This document shows, in pieces, positions 1 to 8,945 of a DNA stretch of 64,000 nucleotides. The notes under the pieces were generated by a model. The model ran no database searches. It worked only from the letters and a program-made list of their open reading frames with translations, and was not told the DNA's origin. The stretch comes from Asaia sp003994335 (lineage in GTDB: Bacteria > Pseudomonadota > Alphaproteobacteria > Acetobacterales > Acetobacteraceae), in NCBI RefSeq assembly GCF_037151175.1, contig NZ_JBBCOR010000007.1:181119-245118 (forward strand), in the 5' to 3' direction. The stretch's first letter is position 1. Each line of letters starts with the position of its first letter. A program made the translations under genes and the position numbers.

Positions 1-119
1 CCTAAAACGGAATTTTCTAACGGCGCTCCCAGCTCTTTGATAGCGTTCGGTCGAGAGAGGGCAGGGAAGCGCCAGACGCTTCCGATTGCCAGCATGATCG
101 CTGCGGAGAATGGATCGTC

Positions 120-1226
120 ATGGCCAAGAACGCACCCGGGACGTCTTCCGGGTTGGTACGCTGGCTTGGGGTTGTTTCCCTGCCGTGCCTGCTTCTGGCC
201 GGGTTCGCGGCTGCAGGCGGATGGTTCAGCCCGCATCGGGTCACGCAGAACACCCTCCTTTCCGCGCTTCAGGGGGTGGATGGCAAGCATCCGGGTTTCA
301 GGCGTAATCATGCCAAGGGCGTCCGCGTTGCAGGTTGGTATGAGGGGTCAGGCGCTGCCGCGGCGCTCTCGACCGCCTTTGCGTTTCGGGCGGAGAGAGT
401 GCCCGTGATCGGACGGTTCGCGCTGGCAGGCGGTATGCCGTATCAGGGCGATGCTCCAGGAAAAGTGCGCAGCATGGCGCTGAGCCTGATGGCCCCTGAC
501 GGACAGGAATGGCGCATGGGGCTGAATGACATTCCGGTATTTCCGGTGAGCACGCCGCAGGAATTCCAGGCGCTTCAGAAGGCGGTACGTCCTGATCCGG
601 TCACGGGCAAGCCCGACCCCGGCGCTGTGGCCGCATTCCGCCAGGCCCATCCCTGGCTGGCAGCGGCCGGGATGGCCCTGGCGCGCCGTCAGGTGACCTC
701 GGGGTTCGAGAGTGACACCTATCGCAGTCTGAACAGTTTTATCCTGCAAGACGCGAAAGGGCAGACCCATCCCGTTCGTTTTGCCATGGTGCCTGAGGAG
801 CAGCATTTTACCGAAGCTCCGGAGCAGGGGAAGGACTCCCTGTTCCAGCAACTAGATGAGGCCCTTTCCTCGCACCCGCTGCGCTGGAATTTGGTTTTGA
901 CCCTTGCGGGAAAGGGAGAAAATGTGCGTGATCCGAGCCGCCAATGGTCCCAGAACGACCAGCAGATCGAGGCTGGCACGCTGACGCTCGACAGGATCGA
1001 GAGTGAGACCACCGGAGCATGCACAGGAATCACCTTTGATCCTCTGATCCTGCCGCCCGGCATTGCGCCTTCGGATGATCCTGTGCTTCAGGCGCGCTCG
1101 GCTGCCTATATGCGCTCATTTGCCGAGCGCTCACGCGAGGGCCGTCCTGTGCCGTCCTTCTCGCCCTCGGCCCCGACCCGGCCAGATAGCCCTGCGACAG
1201 TTCCGGTCCCGGAGAAGGCCTCATGA
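120..1226 (+). CDS. Catalase-like heme peroxidase (SrpA type), membrane-anchored or exported
   Basis: The 368-residue protein matches the short catalase-related peroxidases, which use a catalase core to reduce peroxides with an external electron donor. An N-terminal hydrophobic segment (about residues 14-33) suggests export or anchoring to the periplasmic face. The distal histidine is probably His64 in RRNHAKG. Near the end, DPVLQARSAAYMRSF carries the expected proximal heme ligand, Tyr330. A proline-rich tail follows. The ATG at 120 has a GGAG about ten bases upstream. The stop overlaps the next gene, a cytochrome b561, in an ATGA, so the pair is translationally coupled and the cytochrome is the likely electron donor. 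The family assignment is firm; the physiological substrate is inferred. Confidence 0.87.
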   Translation: MAKNAPGTSSGLVRWLGVVSLPCLLLAGFAAAGGWFSPHRVTQNTLLSALQGVDGKHPGFRRNHAKGVRVAGWYEGSGAAAALSTAFAFRAERVPVIGRFALAGGMPYQGDAPGKVRSMALSLMAPDGQEWRMGLNDIPVFPVSTPQEFQALQKAVRPDPVTGKPDPGAVAAFRQAHPWLAAAGMALARRQVTSGFESDTYRSLNSFILQDAKGQTHPVRFAMVPEEQHFTEAPEQGKDSLFQQLDEALSSHPLRWNLVLTLAGKGENVRDPSRQWSQNDQQIEAGTLTLDRIESETTGACTGITFDPLILPPGIAPSDDPVLQARSAAYMRSFAERSREGRPVPSFSPSAPTRPDSPATVPVPEKAS

Positions 1227-1795
1227 CTCCCCCTCTCGTTTTCGCACGGAGCGCACGGTTCCTGCATTGGCTCATGGCCGTGCTTGTTCTGATCATGCTT
1301 TTCGTGGGTGTCTTCATGGCATCCAGTGTCGGGCCCGCCTATCATGCCCTCGTTGCCTTTCACCGGCCTCTGGGGCTGGCCATATTGATTCTGGCCCTTC
1401 TGCGGTTGCTCAATCGCATGCTCAATCCGCCGCCCGCCTTGCCTGGAGATCTTTCCCCGGTTCTCGTTCTGGCTGCGCATGCGTCGCACTGGGCCCTTTA
1501 CGGGCTGATGATCGCGCTGCCTCTCATCGGCTGGGCCATGCTCTCTGCGGGGGGCTATCCTGTTCCTCTTTTTGGTAGCGATGTGCTGCTACCGCCCATC
1601 CTGCCCAGAAATGCGGCACTGTGGGGTTGGCTGCGACTGGCGCATACCATATTGGCTTTCGGGCTCTTCGGTCTGATCCTCGCGCATAGCGGTGCGGCGC
1701 TCTTTCATGGGCTGATCCGGCGCGACACTGTTCTGCGGAGCATGATGGGCCAAAGGAAGGCCCCTTCAGTCTCTTCCAGCCAACCGACGGACTGA
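1223..1795 (+). CDS. Cytochrome b561 family membrane protein
   Basis: This 190-residue protein has four membrane-spanning segments and is a di-heme b-type cytochrome that passes electrons across or within the inner membrane, usually from ubiquinol. Histidines placed at helix ends (His15, His41/47, His86/89, His141/155) are the candidate heme ligands. Its start overlaps the stop of the catalase-like peroxidase by four bases, so both are made from one message. The pairing suggests that quinol electrons are delivered to the peroxidase for peroxide removal in the periplasm. The cytochrome family is clear; the electron route is inferred from context. Confidence 0.87.
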   Translation: MTPPLVFARSARFLHWLMAVLVLIMLFVGVFMASSVGPAYHALVAFHRPLGLAILILALLRLLNRMLNPPPALPGDLSPVLVLAAHASHWALYGLMIALPLIGWAMLSAGGYPVPLFGSDVLLPPILPRNAALWGWLRLAHTILAFGLFGLILAHSGAALFHGLIRRDTVLRSMMGQRKAPSVSSSQPTD

Positions 1796-2174
1796 CCCCA
1801 AGGGATCTGGCGCGCTACGCGGGGGGAATGGCTCTTTCCGTCGCAATTCTGCCTCCGTGCAGCAGGGGCGCCTGGAAAGGACGGCTTGTCGCTTCAGCCT
1901 GCCCCGCATCACCGGCGGCAAGACAGGCTCATCTTCTCCTGGTGCGACGCTGATGCCCTGCACAGCACACGACATGCGTCTCTTCACGACGCCTGGAATA
2001 TTGCTCTCTATGCGCAGAAGCGACGCTTGGCACCGTCCACGCCCCTACGGAAAAAGTGCTTTTGAGGCCTTTTCAGAGTTCATACGCGTGTTCTGCCACA
2101 GCGTGATCGGGTGCGTTTTCAGGGAAGAGCGCCTGATCAGCGCGCGCGCGCAGCACAGGCCTGGAGAACGCCAT
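1796..2174. other. Intergenic stretch without a supported gene
   Basis: Between the convergent cytochrome b561 gene and the small exported protein gene there are about 380 bases with no open frame that looks like a protein. The longest one has arginine-rich, shadow-like composition and no recognisable motif. I see nothing else here. Confidence 0.5.
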
Positions 2175-2200
2175 AAAAAAAGGCGACCCGAAGGCCGCCT
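2175..2200 (-). terminator. Rho-independent terminator of the exported protein gene
   Basis: Read on the minus strand, AGGCGGCC and GGTCGCCT form an eight-base stem (one G-U pair) around a TTCG tetraloop, directly followed by six or more T. It lies about 25 bases past the stop of the gene that ends at 2226. Confidence 0.85.
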
Positions 2201-2225
2201 TTCTCGCTGAACGACCGACGGACGC

Positions 2226-2693
2226 TCAGTCTTCGATCTGGAACGACAGACCTTGACCGCCAGCGGCCAGATGCGCACCGCGCGTGGCCGTCGTGATCTT
2301 GATCTTCACGCCATTGCTGTTGCTCAGAATGGCGCCGCCGATCCCGCGGTCGAGTGTGGCATCGCCGTTCAGGGCGCCATAGCCACCATCGAAATCATGC
2401 AGGTTCTTGAGGTTGTAGACGACGCCCGTGGCCTCGATCTTCGAGAAGCCCACAGCGGCGATGTTGCCGCCAGAGATCTTGAAACGATAGGTCTTGTGAC
2501 CAAAGGTCAGTGTGCCCTGGCCCCAGGTATAACCGATACCGACATCAGCCGATTTGGCGGTCAGGGTAATCTGGCCGACCGGCGTGCCCAGTGCATCGGG
2601 TGCCTTGGGTGCTGCATGCGCAACCGGCATGATGGCCAGAGCCGCAGCGGCGAATGTCGAGGCGGCGAGGGCCCGGCGGGTGTATGCGCGCAT
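2226..2693 (-). CDS. Small exported protein of unknown function
   Basis: A 155-residue protein with a clear signal peptide (MRAYTRRALAAS then a hydrophobic core, cleavage after VAHA at about residue 27). The mature part is glycine-rich and looks like a beta fold, with GIGYTWGQGTLTF, VGFSKIEATGVVYNL and LHDFDGGYGA. I have a general memory of proteobacterial exported proteins with this GYTWG...GTLTF pattern, but no established function to give. The ATG is preceded by GAGAGGATC at good spacing, and a strong terminator follows the stop, so it is probably a single-gene transcript. It is a real gene of unknown role, periplasmic or outer-membrane associated. Confidence 0.8.
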   Translation of the reverse strand: MRAYTRRALAASTFAAAALAIMPVAHAAPKAPDALGTPVGQITLTAKSADVGIGYTWGQGTLTFGHKTYRFKISGGNIAAVGFSKIEATGVVYNLKNLHDFDGGYGALNGDATLDRGIGGAILSNSNGVKIKITTATRGAHLAAGGQGLSFQIED

Positions 2694-2702
2694 TGTTGTT
2701 GA

Positions 2703-3507
2703 TCCTCTCAGAATGGGAAGGCTTGTGCAGCGTTAACACTGTGATGCGTTAACACACCGATCCGGTTTTCGTTCCCGTGCGGGGGATGCGCTCGCGAGAC
2801 GGTGAGAGGGTGCCGCCTTCCATCGAGGTAGAAATGCCTCGTCGTGCGGGCGCGTTTTCCCAGCCCCTCCTCGGCGTCCCGCATTCGGATGCAGGCGCGT
2901 GAGGGCCGGATTTTCATTTCGCGCCTTCGGCACTGGCCATCACGTTTGTGTTATTATGGCTGCGTCACGAGGAGGGGACTGAGGCGGACAGGCCGATACC
3001 ATCGCGAGGGCGGGATCGATGCGGGGCTTCTCTGGCAAAGGCGGGAAGCCCTGTTTCACTGGGGTTCGGATCGTCCCCCCGCACCGTTTGCTGGGTGCAC
3101 GAAAAAGCTTACTGGCCTGCGGGGAAGCGATGGATCCCCAATCGGTACTCGAATATCTGCATCAGGCGACTCCTCGCTCGAGAATGCCACAGGGCATCGC
3201 CCTGCCTGGCCATACACGCGCAATTCTGCGCCCTGCGAGCGTTCTGGCGGCACGTTTTTCTGATCGTAGGAATGCAAAGGAGGCAGCTCGGCTTGCTCTC
3301 TTCACTTCCCGGAGGAGGGGATCGATCCGGTGCAGAAGAGAGTATGGCGTGGGTTGCAGAGATCCTGGGTTGGGCCGGGATCTGACGGTGAAGGATCCGG
3401 AATAGACACGCGCGACTATCGGGCCCGGTCCTCGCTTCATGAAAAAGCCTCTAATAGGAGTTGTGGTGTCCTTTTTCTGGAGCCCTAACAGGTAATCAGC
3501 GGCTCTC
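2703..3507. other. About 800-base stretch without a supported gene
   Basis: Several overlapping open frames of 120-145 codons exist on both strands, but none has a recognisable motif, a convincing ribosome site or normal composition for this genome. Cysteine, arginine and tryptophan are over-represented, as in shadow frames. It may hold the promoters of the flanking divergent genes, a small RNA or a decayed gene. Confidence 0.4.
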
Positions 3508-3543
3508 TTGCGCCATATGCTGGGACGAGGCATCACCGAAACC

Positions 3544-4917
3544 ATGACAAGAACAGATCGTCTCATCTCGGCACTCGACCGCCTCGGTATCGGGATGACG
3601 CTGCTTATGCCGGTGTTTCTCACCCATGGCAGGGTCTTTTCCGAAATTGCGATGGACGTGCTGGCAATCGGTCTGCTCATACGCTCCGGTCTGGGCTCGG
3701 GTCATTCGACAGAGGCGCGGATCGGCTGGGGCTGGGGACGACAATTCTGGGTACGCGTGGCCCTTCTCTGGTGGGTCTGGCAAATCGTCTGCTCCCTGCC
3801 GCATATCGGACTAGGGTCCTCTCAGGCCCTGACCCAGGCCTGTCTGGCAATTCGCTTCCCTTTGATGGCGGCGGCCATGCAGGTCTGGACATTGCGTCTC
3901 CCTTCCGTGCGGGGGGCGATGCGCTGGGTGCTCGTGATCTGCTGCCTCTACTTCGTCCTGCAATTCGTGATCCAGGCGGTGTTCGGCCATAATCTCTTTG
4001 GTTATCCCCGCTATATCGATGGAACATTGACCGGGCCTTATGCCCATCCGCGCGCTGCGGCGCCTTTCTCGCGACTCGTCCTGCCCGTCATGATGCTGGG
4101 TTGCGCCGGGCTCGTCGCCCGCAGCCGAAGCCAGGGTATCCCGCCTGCGCGCGCGATCCGTCTGCAGGGTTTTGTCGCAATGAGTCTTCTGGCCATTGCT
4201 GTCATGGCGCTGATGGTGCTCGCCGGGCAACGCATACCGACGGTCCTTACTGTGCTGGGAATTGCCGTTTGCGCGGCCTTTTATCGACCGATGCGCCCCG
4301 CAGCCATCGTGGCGGCCTGCAGCTTGCCGGTTCTGGTCCTGATGGTCCGCTTTCTTGCGCCGCAGGCATTTCATCATCTGGTCATTCTCGCGGCCGATCA
4401 GATGACGCATTTCTGGCAGTCGCAATACGGCCAGGTCTTCACCCGCGCCATTATCATGGCCCAGTATCATCCGGTGACGGGCCTGGGTTATGACGCCTTC
4501 CGCCATGCCTGCTCCCACCCGATCTACCATCACGGATTGCCATGGTTCAACACGGAGGTGGATGGCGGCGGGCGGACCATCTGCGTGCAGCACGCCCATA
4601 ATCACTATCTGCAGGCGCTGACCAATGCGGGCGTACCCGGGCTGTTTCTCTTCAGTGGATTCGTGTTCGCCTGTCTGCGTGCCCTCTGGCCGTGGCGCGG
4701 GGCCCACCAGGCCTGGCGTATCGGCCTTTTCGCCGCGTTTTTCGTGCAGGAATGGCCGCTCGCCTCAGCCAGTGATTTCCTGAACCTTCCTCTGGGGGGA
4801 TGGGCTTTCATGTTGCTGGGCGTGGGGCTTGCCGAAGCCTGGCACCGCATCGACGACGCTCCGGAACCCGAGGCCGGAACGCATGCGGGGAGCCCGATCG
4901 TGCTGCGTCAGGGCTGA
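3544..4917 (+). CDS. O-antigen ligase / polymerase-like polytopic membrane protein
   Basis: A protein of about 457 residues with roughly ten hydrophobic segments and a large loop before the last helices. This is the layout of the WaaL/Wzy_C family, which ligates polysaccharide to lipid A-core or polymerises repeat units on the periplasmic side of the inner membrane. The loop carries TGLGYDAFRHAC and then HAHNHYLQALTNAGVPGLF, matching the conserved histidine-bearing region of O-antigen ligases. I chose the ATG at 3544; in-frame TTG 3508 and ATG 3517 also exist and no ribosome site is decisive. It stands alone, with no glycosyltransferase cluster beside it, although GDP-mannose genes lie 25 kb away. 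Ligase versus polymerase cannot be decided. Confidence 0.8.
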   Translation: MTRTDRLISALDRLGIGMTLLMPVFLTHGRVFSEIAMDVLAIGLLIRSGLGSGHSTEARIGWGWGRQFWVRVALLWWVWQIVCSLPHIGLGSSQALTQACLAIRFPLMAAAMQVWTLRLPSVRGAMRWVLVICCLYFVLQFVIQAVFGHNLFGYPRYIDGTLTGPYAHPRAAAPFSRLVLPVMMLGCAGLVARSRSQGIPPARAIRLQGFVAMSLLAIAVMALMVLAGQRIPTVLTVLGIAVCAAFYRPMRPAAIVAACSLPVLVLMVRFLAPQAFHHLVILAADQMTHFWQSQYGQVFTRAIIMAQYHPVTGLGYDAFRHACSHPIYHHGLPWFNTEVDGGGRTICVQHAHNHYLQALTNAGVPGLFLFSGFVFACLRALWPWRGAHQAWRIGLFAAFFVQEWPLASASDFLNLPLGGWAFMLLGVGLAEAWHRIDDAPEPEAGTHAGSPIVLRQG

Positions 4918-5012
4918 GCAACGCGCGCGCTGAAGTCTGCCTCTGTTCCTCGCCTCTCCGCCACCCTATATGCTGAGCCGACCATAACTCTTCGCGAAGA
5001 TCCGGAGTGCCG

Positions 5013-5975
5013 ATGTCCGAAACCAAGATCCCTGTCACTGTTCTCACCGGCTTTCTCGGTGCCGGGAAAACCACCCTGCTCAATCACATCCTCTCAAGCG
5101 AACATGGACGCAAATATGCGGTGCTCGTGAACGAGTTCGGCGAGCTTGGGGTCGATGGCGATCTGGTGGTCGACGCAGATGAAGAGGTGTTCGAGACCAA
5201 TAACGGCTGCATCTGCTGCACCGTGCGCGGCGATCTGATCCGTATCCTGGGTAGTTTGCTGCGTCGGCGCGGCAAGTTCGACGGTATCATTGTTGAGACC
5301 ACCGGGCTTGCTGACCCAGCTCCGGTGGCCCAGACTTTTTTTGTGGACGAAAACCTGCGCGAGAAGTCCCGTCTCGACGCCGTCGTGACCGTCGTGGACG
5401 CCTATAACGTGATCCAGACCCTTGATGAGAGTCCCGAGGCCATTCGTCAGGTCGCGTTTGCTGATGTGATCATTCTCAACAAGACCGATCTGGTGGATGA
5501 GGCCGGGCTCGAGGCCATCGAAGCCCGTCTGCGCGGGATCAATGCCAGCGTGCAGATCCATCGTGCCCGGCACAGTGCCGTGGCGCTCAGCACGGTGCTC
5601 GACCAGGGCGGGTTCGATCTCGAACGTGCCCTCGAAACCATGCCCGACTTCCTCGAGAATAATGAGCATTCGCATGAGGAAGGCGTGACCAGCATGTCCT
5701 TCTCTGTTGCGGAACCGCTCGACGAGCAGCGCTTCCAGGCCTGGATCGGTGCGATCCTGCAGGAGCAGGGTGCGGATATCCTGCGCTCGAAGGGCATCAT
5801 GCATTTTGCAGGCAAGGAGGAGCGCTTTGCGTTCCAGGCCGTCCACATGATGGCCGATGGCGATTTCATCGGGAAGGGCAAGGAGGGTGACAGCACGGAA
5901 TCGCGCATCGTCTTCATCGGCCGCAATCTGAACCGTCCGCAGCTGCGCCGTGGCTTCGAGAGCTGCCGCGCATGA
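5013..5975 (+). CDS. CobW/ZNG1 family GTP-binding metallochaperone
   Basis: A G3E-family GTPase of 320 residues. The P-loop GFLGAGKT is at residues 13-20. The metal-binding motif, which contains Cys66, Cys68 and Cys69 in NNGCICC, follows, then an NKTD-type base-recognition motif (IILNKTDLVD) and a C-terminal CobW_C domain starting near EGVTSMSFSV. These proteins use GTP to hand zinc or cobalt to client enzymes. The ATG at 5013 has GGAG five bases upstream; a GTG at 5007 is possible but overlaps that site. The stop overlaps the start of a WD40 gene (ATGA). The metal is not readable from sequence. Despite the family name I do not link it to the nearby cobalamin genes, because CobW_C proteins are mostly zinc chaperones. 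Confidence 0.9.
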   Translation: MSETKIPVTVLTGFLGAGKTTLLNHILSSEHGRKYAVLVNEFGELGVDGDLVVDADEEVFETNNGCICCTVRGDLIRILGSLLRRRGKFDGIIVETTGLADPAPVAQTFFVDENLREKSRLDAVVTVVDAYNVIQTLDESPEAIRQVAFADVIILNKTDLVDEAGLEAIEARLRGINASVQIHRARHSAVALSTVLDQGGFDLERALETMPDFLENNEHSHEEGVTSMSFSVAEPLDEQRFQAWIGAILQEQGADILRSKGIMHFAGKEERFAFQAVHMMADGDFIGKGKEGDSTESRIVFIGRNLNRPQLRRGFESCRA

Positions 5976-7006
5976 GCGAGATGACTGAACTCCTCGCCAC
6001 ACGTGGCGCGGAAAAGACCATTGGCTCCCCTGTCACAGCCGTCGCCTGCGCGCGCGACGGACAGACCTTCGCGCTGGGTACGGTCGAGGGTGAGATCTTT
6101 CTCATCCCTGTGGCCGGGCTCAAGCTTCCCGAGACCTGGCTACGTATCGAAGCCCATGACGGCGCTGTGCTCTGTCTTGCTCCCGATACCGGCAAGGCGG
6201 GGTTCGTGAGTGGCGGCGAGGATAACCGTCTGTGCCGTACCCTGCCCGATGGCACGGTAACCGCATTGCACAAGGGCCGTCGCTGGGTCGAGTGCGTGGC
6301 GACCACCACCGAGCACATCGCTTTTTCCGTCGGCAAGCAGCTCGAAATCCGCAATGCGTCCGGTGATACGACGCTCAAGACGCTCGAACACCCCTCGACC
6401 GTTACCGGCATCGTTTTCGATGCCAAGGGCAAGCGCGTCGCGGCCTCGCATTATAATGGCGTGTCGATGTGGTTTGTAGGCGCGAAGGTGGATACGGTGC
6501 GCCCGCTCGAATGGAAGGGCAGCCACACCACGCTCGCCATTCATCCCGCCGGCGAGGCGCTTGTTACCGCCATGCAGGAGAATGACCTGCATGGCTGGCG
6601 CCTGTCCGACAGTCACAACATGCGCATGAGCGGCTATCCCAAGCGCGTGACCTCGCTTTCCTTCACCCGTAATGGGCGCTGGCTCGCCACATCGGGCGCT
6701 GATGCCATCGTGCTCTGGCCCTTCTTTGGCGGCGGCCCGATGGGCAAACCGCCTACCGAGCTCGCCCGGCTGCCCGGCGTGTTCTGTTCCGCCGTCGCGG
6801 CACATCCCAAGAACGATATCATCGCTGCAGGCTTCGAAGACGGATCGGTCCTTCTCGCCGAGCTCGGCTCAGAACGCGTTTTGCCCATCTGCCTCGGCAA
6901 GCGCGGCAAGGTAACCGGTCTGGCCTTCTCCCCGCTGGGTGGTGTCATGGTGTTCGGTACGGATGATGGCGTGATTGCTGCCATCGATCTCTCCTCGGCC
7001 AGCTGA
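5972..7006 (+). CDS. WD40-repeat protein coupled to the CobW GTPase
   Basis: A 344-residue cytoplasmic protein built of WD40-type blades, with repeated patterns such as VTAVACARDGQTFALGTVEG, VTGIVFDAKGKRVAASHYNG, VTSLSFTRNGRWLATSGADA and VTGLAFSPLGGVMVFGTDDG. The spacing fits one seven-bladed propeller. There is no signal peptide. Translation starts inside the stop of the CobW gene (ATGA), indicating that the two products are made together, and as far as I recall similar pairs occur in other Alphaproteobacteria. WD40 propellers are scaffolds, so it may present client proteins to the metallochaperone. That is inference. Confidence 0.88.
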   Translation: MSEMTELLATRGAEKTIGSPVTAVACARDGQTFALGTVEGEIFLIPVAGLKLPETWLRIEAHDGAVLCLAPDTGKAGFVSGGEDNRLCRTLPDGTVTALHKGRRWVECVATTTEHIAFSVGKQLEIRNASGDTTLKTLEHPSTVTGIVFDAKGKRVAASHYNGVSMWFVGAKVDTVRPLEWKGSHTTLAIHPAGEALVTAMQENDLHGWRLSDSHNMRMSGYPKRVTSLSFTRNGRWLATSGADAIVLWPFFGGGPMGKPPTELARLPGVFCSAVAAHPKNDIIAAGFEDGSVLLAELGSERVLPICLGKRGKVTGLAFSPLGGVMVFGTDDGVIAAIDLSSAS

Positions 7007-7060
7007 GGCGCCCGGGAGAGAAATGCGACGCTGAGGCGGATCGAGCCGATCTGAGAGGGC

Positions 7061-7086
7061 GGGGGCGGGAATTCTCCTCCCCCTTT
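7061..7086 (+). terminator. Possible terminator after the CobW-WD40 operon
   Basis: GGGGGCGG and CCTCCCCC (7061-7083) can pair around a short loop and are followed by only three T. It lies between the convergent WD40 and cobS genes. The short T tract makes this tentative. Confidence 0.4.
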
Positions 7087-7100
7087 CGGACGAGACACTC

Positions 7101-7874
7101 TCAGAAAGGAAGCTTGTCGAAGCCATTCAGGCTGGCACCGCTCAATACGGTCAGCTCCACAATAATGGCCGTGGCACCCAATATATCGCCCGTGTACCCG
7201 CCGATCAGACGATAGGCGACGCTGCACAGGGCCAATGTGGCCAGACAGGCGAAGAGAAACAGGGAAAGCGCGCCCAGAATCGAAAGCGAGCTGGCAATCA
7301 GGGCCGTGAACAGCATCGCGACGAGAAGGCAGCGTGCGGGCAGATGCCGCAATTCATGCGCCAGACCATCAGCGCGCGCAGGGCGCAGCCAGAGAATGGG
7401 CAGCATCAGCGCCAGTCGCGAGAAGGCCCCGGCGGTCATCAGAATGGCGATGATATGCAGGGGCTGTCCCGCCAGGGCATTCATCGTGCCGGCGCGCAGC
7501 AGTATGGCGAGGCACAGGGCGAGAGCGCCATAGCTGCCAATGCGGCTGTCGCGCATGATTTCCAGACGCCGTTCCGAGGTCCGGCCGCCGAACAGACCAT
7601 CCATGCTGTCGGCAAAACCATCCTCATGCAGAGCGCCTGTCAGGAAGAGCTGGAAAATCACAGCCCATCCCGTAGCAACGATCGCGGGCATGCCAAGCAT
7701 GACACCAACGGTCAGGATTGTACCGGTTGCGGCACCGATCGCGCCTCCTATGAGGGGCCAGCACCAGCTCGATCGGGCCAGATCGATGGTTTTCGACCCG
7801 GGAAAAATCCAGCCGGTCGGCAGCCGTGTCAGCAGGCTGAGCCCCGCAGCGAAATCTGCGCGTAGAGTCATCAT
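7101..7874 (-). CDS. cobS: Adenosylcobinamide-GDP ribazoletransferase (cobalamin synthase)
   Basis: CobS joins adenosylcobinamide-GDP to alpha-ribazole (phosphate), the last assembly step of cobalamin, in the inner membrane. The 257-residue protein has six to seven hydrophobic segments and the family motif TGALHEDGFADSMDGLFGG near residues 80-98, whose acidic residues bind metal. The C-terminal region with GGYTGDILGAT is also typical. It begins immediately after the cobT stop (TGA then ATGATG), so cobT and cobS form one coupled transcript. Length is normal for the family. Confidence 0.94.
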   Translation of the reverse strand: MMTLRADFAAGLSLLTRLPTGWIFPGSKTIDLARSSWCWPLIGGAIGAATGTILTVGVMLGMPAIVATGWAVIFQLFLTGALHEDGFADSMDGLFGGRTSERRLEIMRDSRIGSYGALALCLAILLRAGTMNALAGQPLHIIAILMTAGAFSRLALMLPILWLRPARADGLAHELRHLPARCLLVAMLFTALIASSLSILGALSLFLFACLATLALCSVAYRLIGGYTGDILGATAIIVELTVLSGASLNGFDKLPF

Positions 7875-8897
7875 TCAGCTATTATTTATTCGTTCGTTCT
7901 TATCGTCGATCGCGACATCTGCGAAACTTGCCATGCCATTGTGACAGGCGAGGGCCGCACGCACAAGCGGGACGGCCAGTGCAGCGCCCGACCCCTCGCC
8001 AAGACGCAACTGCAGATCGAGGAGGGGGTTCAGACCGAGCCTCGACGCCAGTTGATGATGGCCCTGTTCGTGCGATCTGTGGGCAAGTCGCGTATGGGCA
8101 AGCCCCGTCGCGGTCACGGCGGCCAGGGGAGCCACAGCCGCCGTGACCACAAAACCGTCGAGCAGGACGGGAATGCGCCGATGCCGCGCTGCGAGGGTGG
8201 CGCCCATGAGTGCGGCCAGCTCCCAGCCGCCATAGAGACGCGCCAGATCGAGGGGGGCATGGTTGCGTCCGTGGAGCGCCAGAGCCTTGTCGATGGCACG
8301 CGCCTTGCGCGCCACGCCCTGACCATCGAGGCCCGCTCCGCGCCCGGCCCAGTAGCGTCCATCCTCACCGAAAAACGCCGCAGCCATGGCCGCGGCTGCG
8401 GTGGTGTTGCCCACCCCCATCTCGCCAAGGGCCAGCAGGGAGCAGCCCTGGGGTACGGCGTCATAGCCTGTCGAGACCGCTTCCAGGAATTGTGTGACGG
8501 TGAGAGCCGGGGCCTCCGTCAGGTCCGCGCTGGGTGCGAGCGCTCCCACAGGGACGACATGTAGTCCGGCCCCTGCGACCTGCGCCAGATGATTGATGGC
8601 GGCGCCACCCTGTTCGAAATTTTCGACCATGGCCGCTGTCACGCTTGCCGGCCAGGAGGACACATTCTGGGCGAGAACCCCATGATTGCCTGCAAAGATA
8701 CAGATATCGACCTGGGTCAACACAAGTGGACGCCAGGCACCGTACCAGGCCACGATCTCTTCCAGTTGGCCGAGACTGCCCGCTGGCTTGGTGAGGACCG
8801 CCTCACGTGCCCGTATGGCTGCGAGCGCTGCGTCATCGGGCGCGGGCAGGGCGAGGCAGGCTGAATGCAGGGCACTGAGGGAGGGGAAGGGTGACAT
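7875..8897 (-). CDS. cobT: Nicotinate-nucleotide:dimethylbenzimidazole phosphoribosyltransferase
   Basis: CobT makes alpha-ribazole phosphate from nicotinate mononucleotide and 5,6-dimethylbenzimidazole, the base produced by BluB encoded 5 kb away. The 340-residue protein shows LTKPAGSLGQLE near the start, the glycine-rich GEMGVGNTTAAAA motif, DGFVVTAAVAPLAA, and the late LGEGSGAALAVPL motif containing the catalytic glutamate. The frame stays open far upstream to 9422, but that part lies antisense to cobU and does not resemble CobT. The ATG at 8897 follows AAAGGGG at good spacing and gives the normal length. It is divergent from cobU with only 48 bases between the starts. Confidence 0.94.
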   Translation of the reverse strand: MSPFPSLSALHSACLALPAPDDAALAAIRAREAVLTKPAGSLGQLEEIVAWYGAWRPLVLTQVDICIFAGNHGVLAQNVSSWPASVTAAMVENFEQGGAAINHLAQVAGAGLHVVPVGALAPSADLTEAPALTVTQFLEAVSTGYDAVPQGCSLLALGEMGVGNTTAAAAMAAAFFGEDGRYWAGRGAGLDGQGVARKARAIDKALALHGRNHAPLDLARLYGGWELAALMGATLAARHRRIPVLLDGFVVTAAVAPLAAVTATGLAHTRLAHRSHEQGHHQLASRLGLNPLLDLQLRLGEGSGAALAVPLVRAALACHNGMASFADVAIDDKNERINNS

Positions 8898-8945
8898 GGC
8901 CCCTTTCTGTTGGGATAAGCAGGGTTCTGCAAGGGGAAGCGGGCG

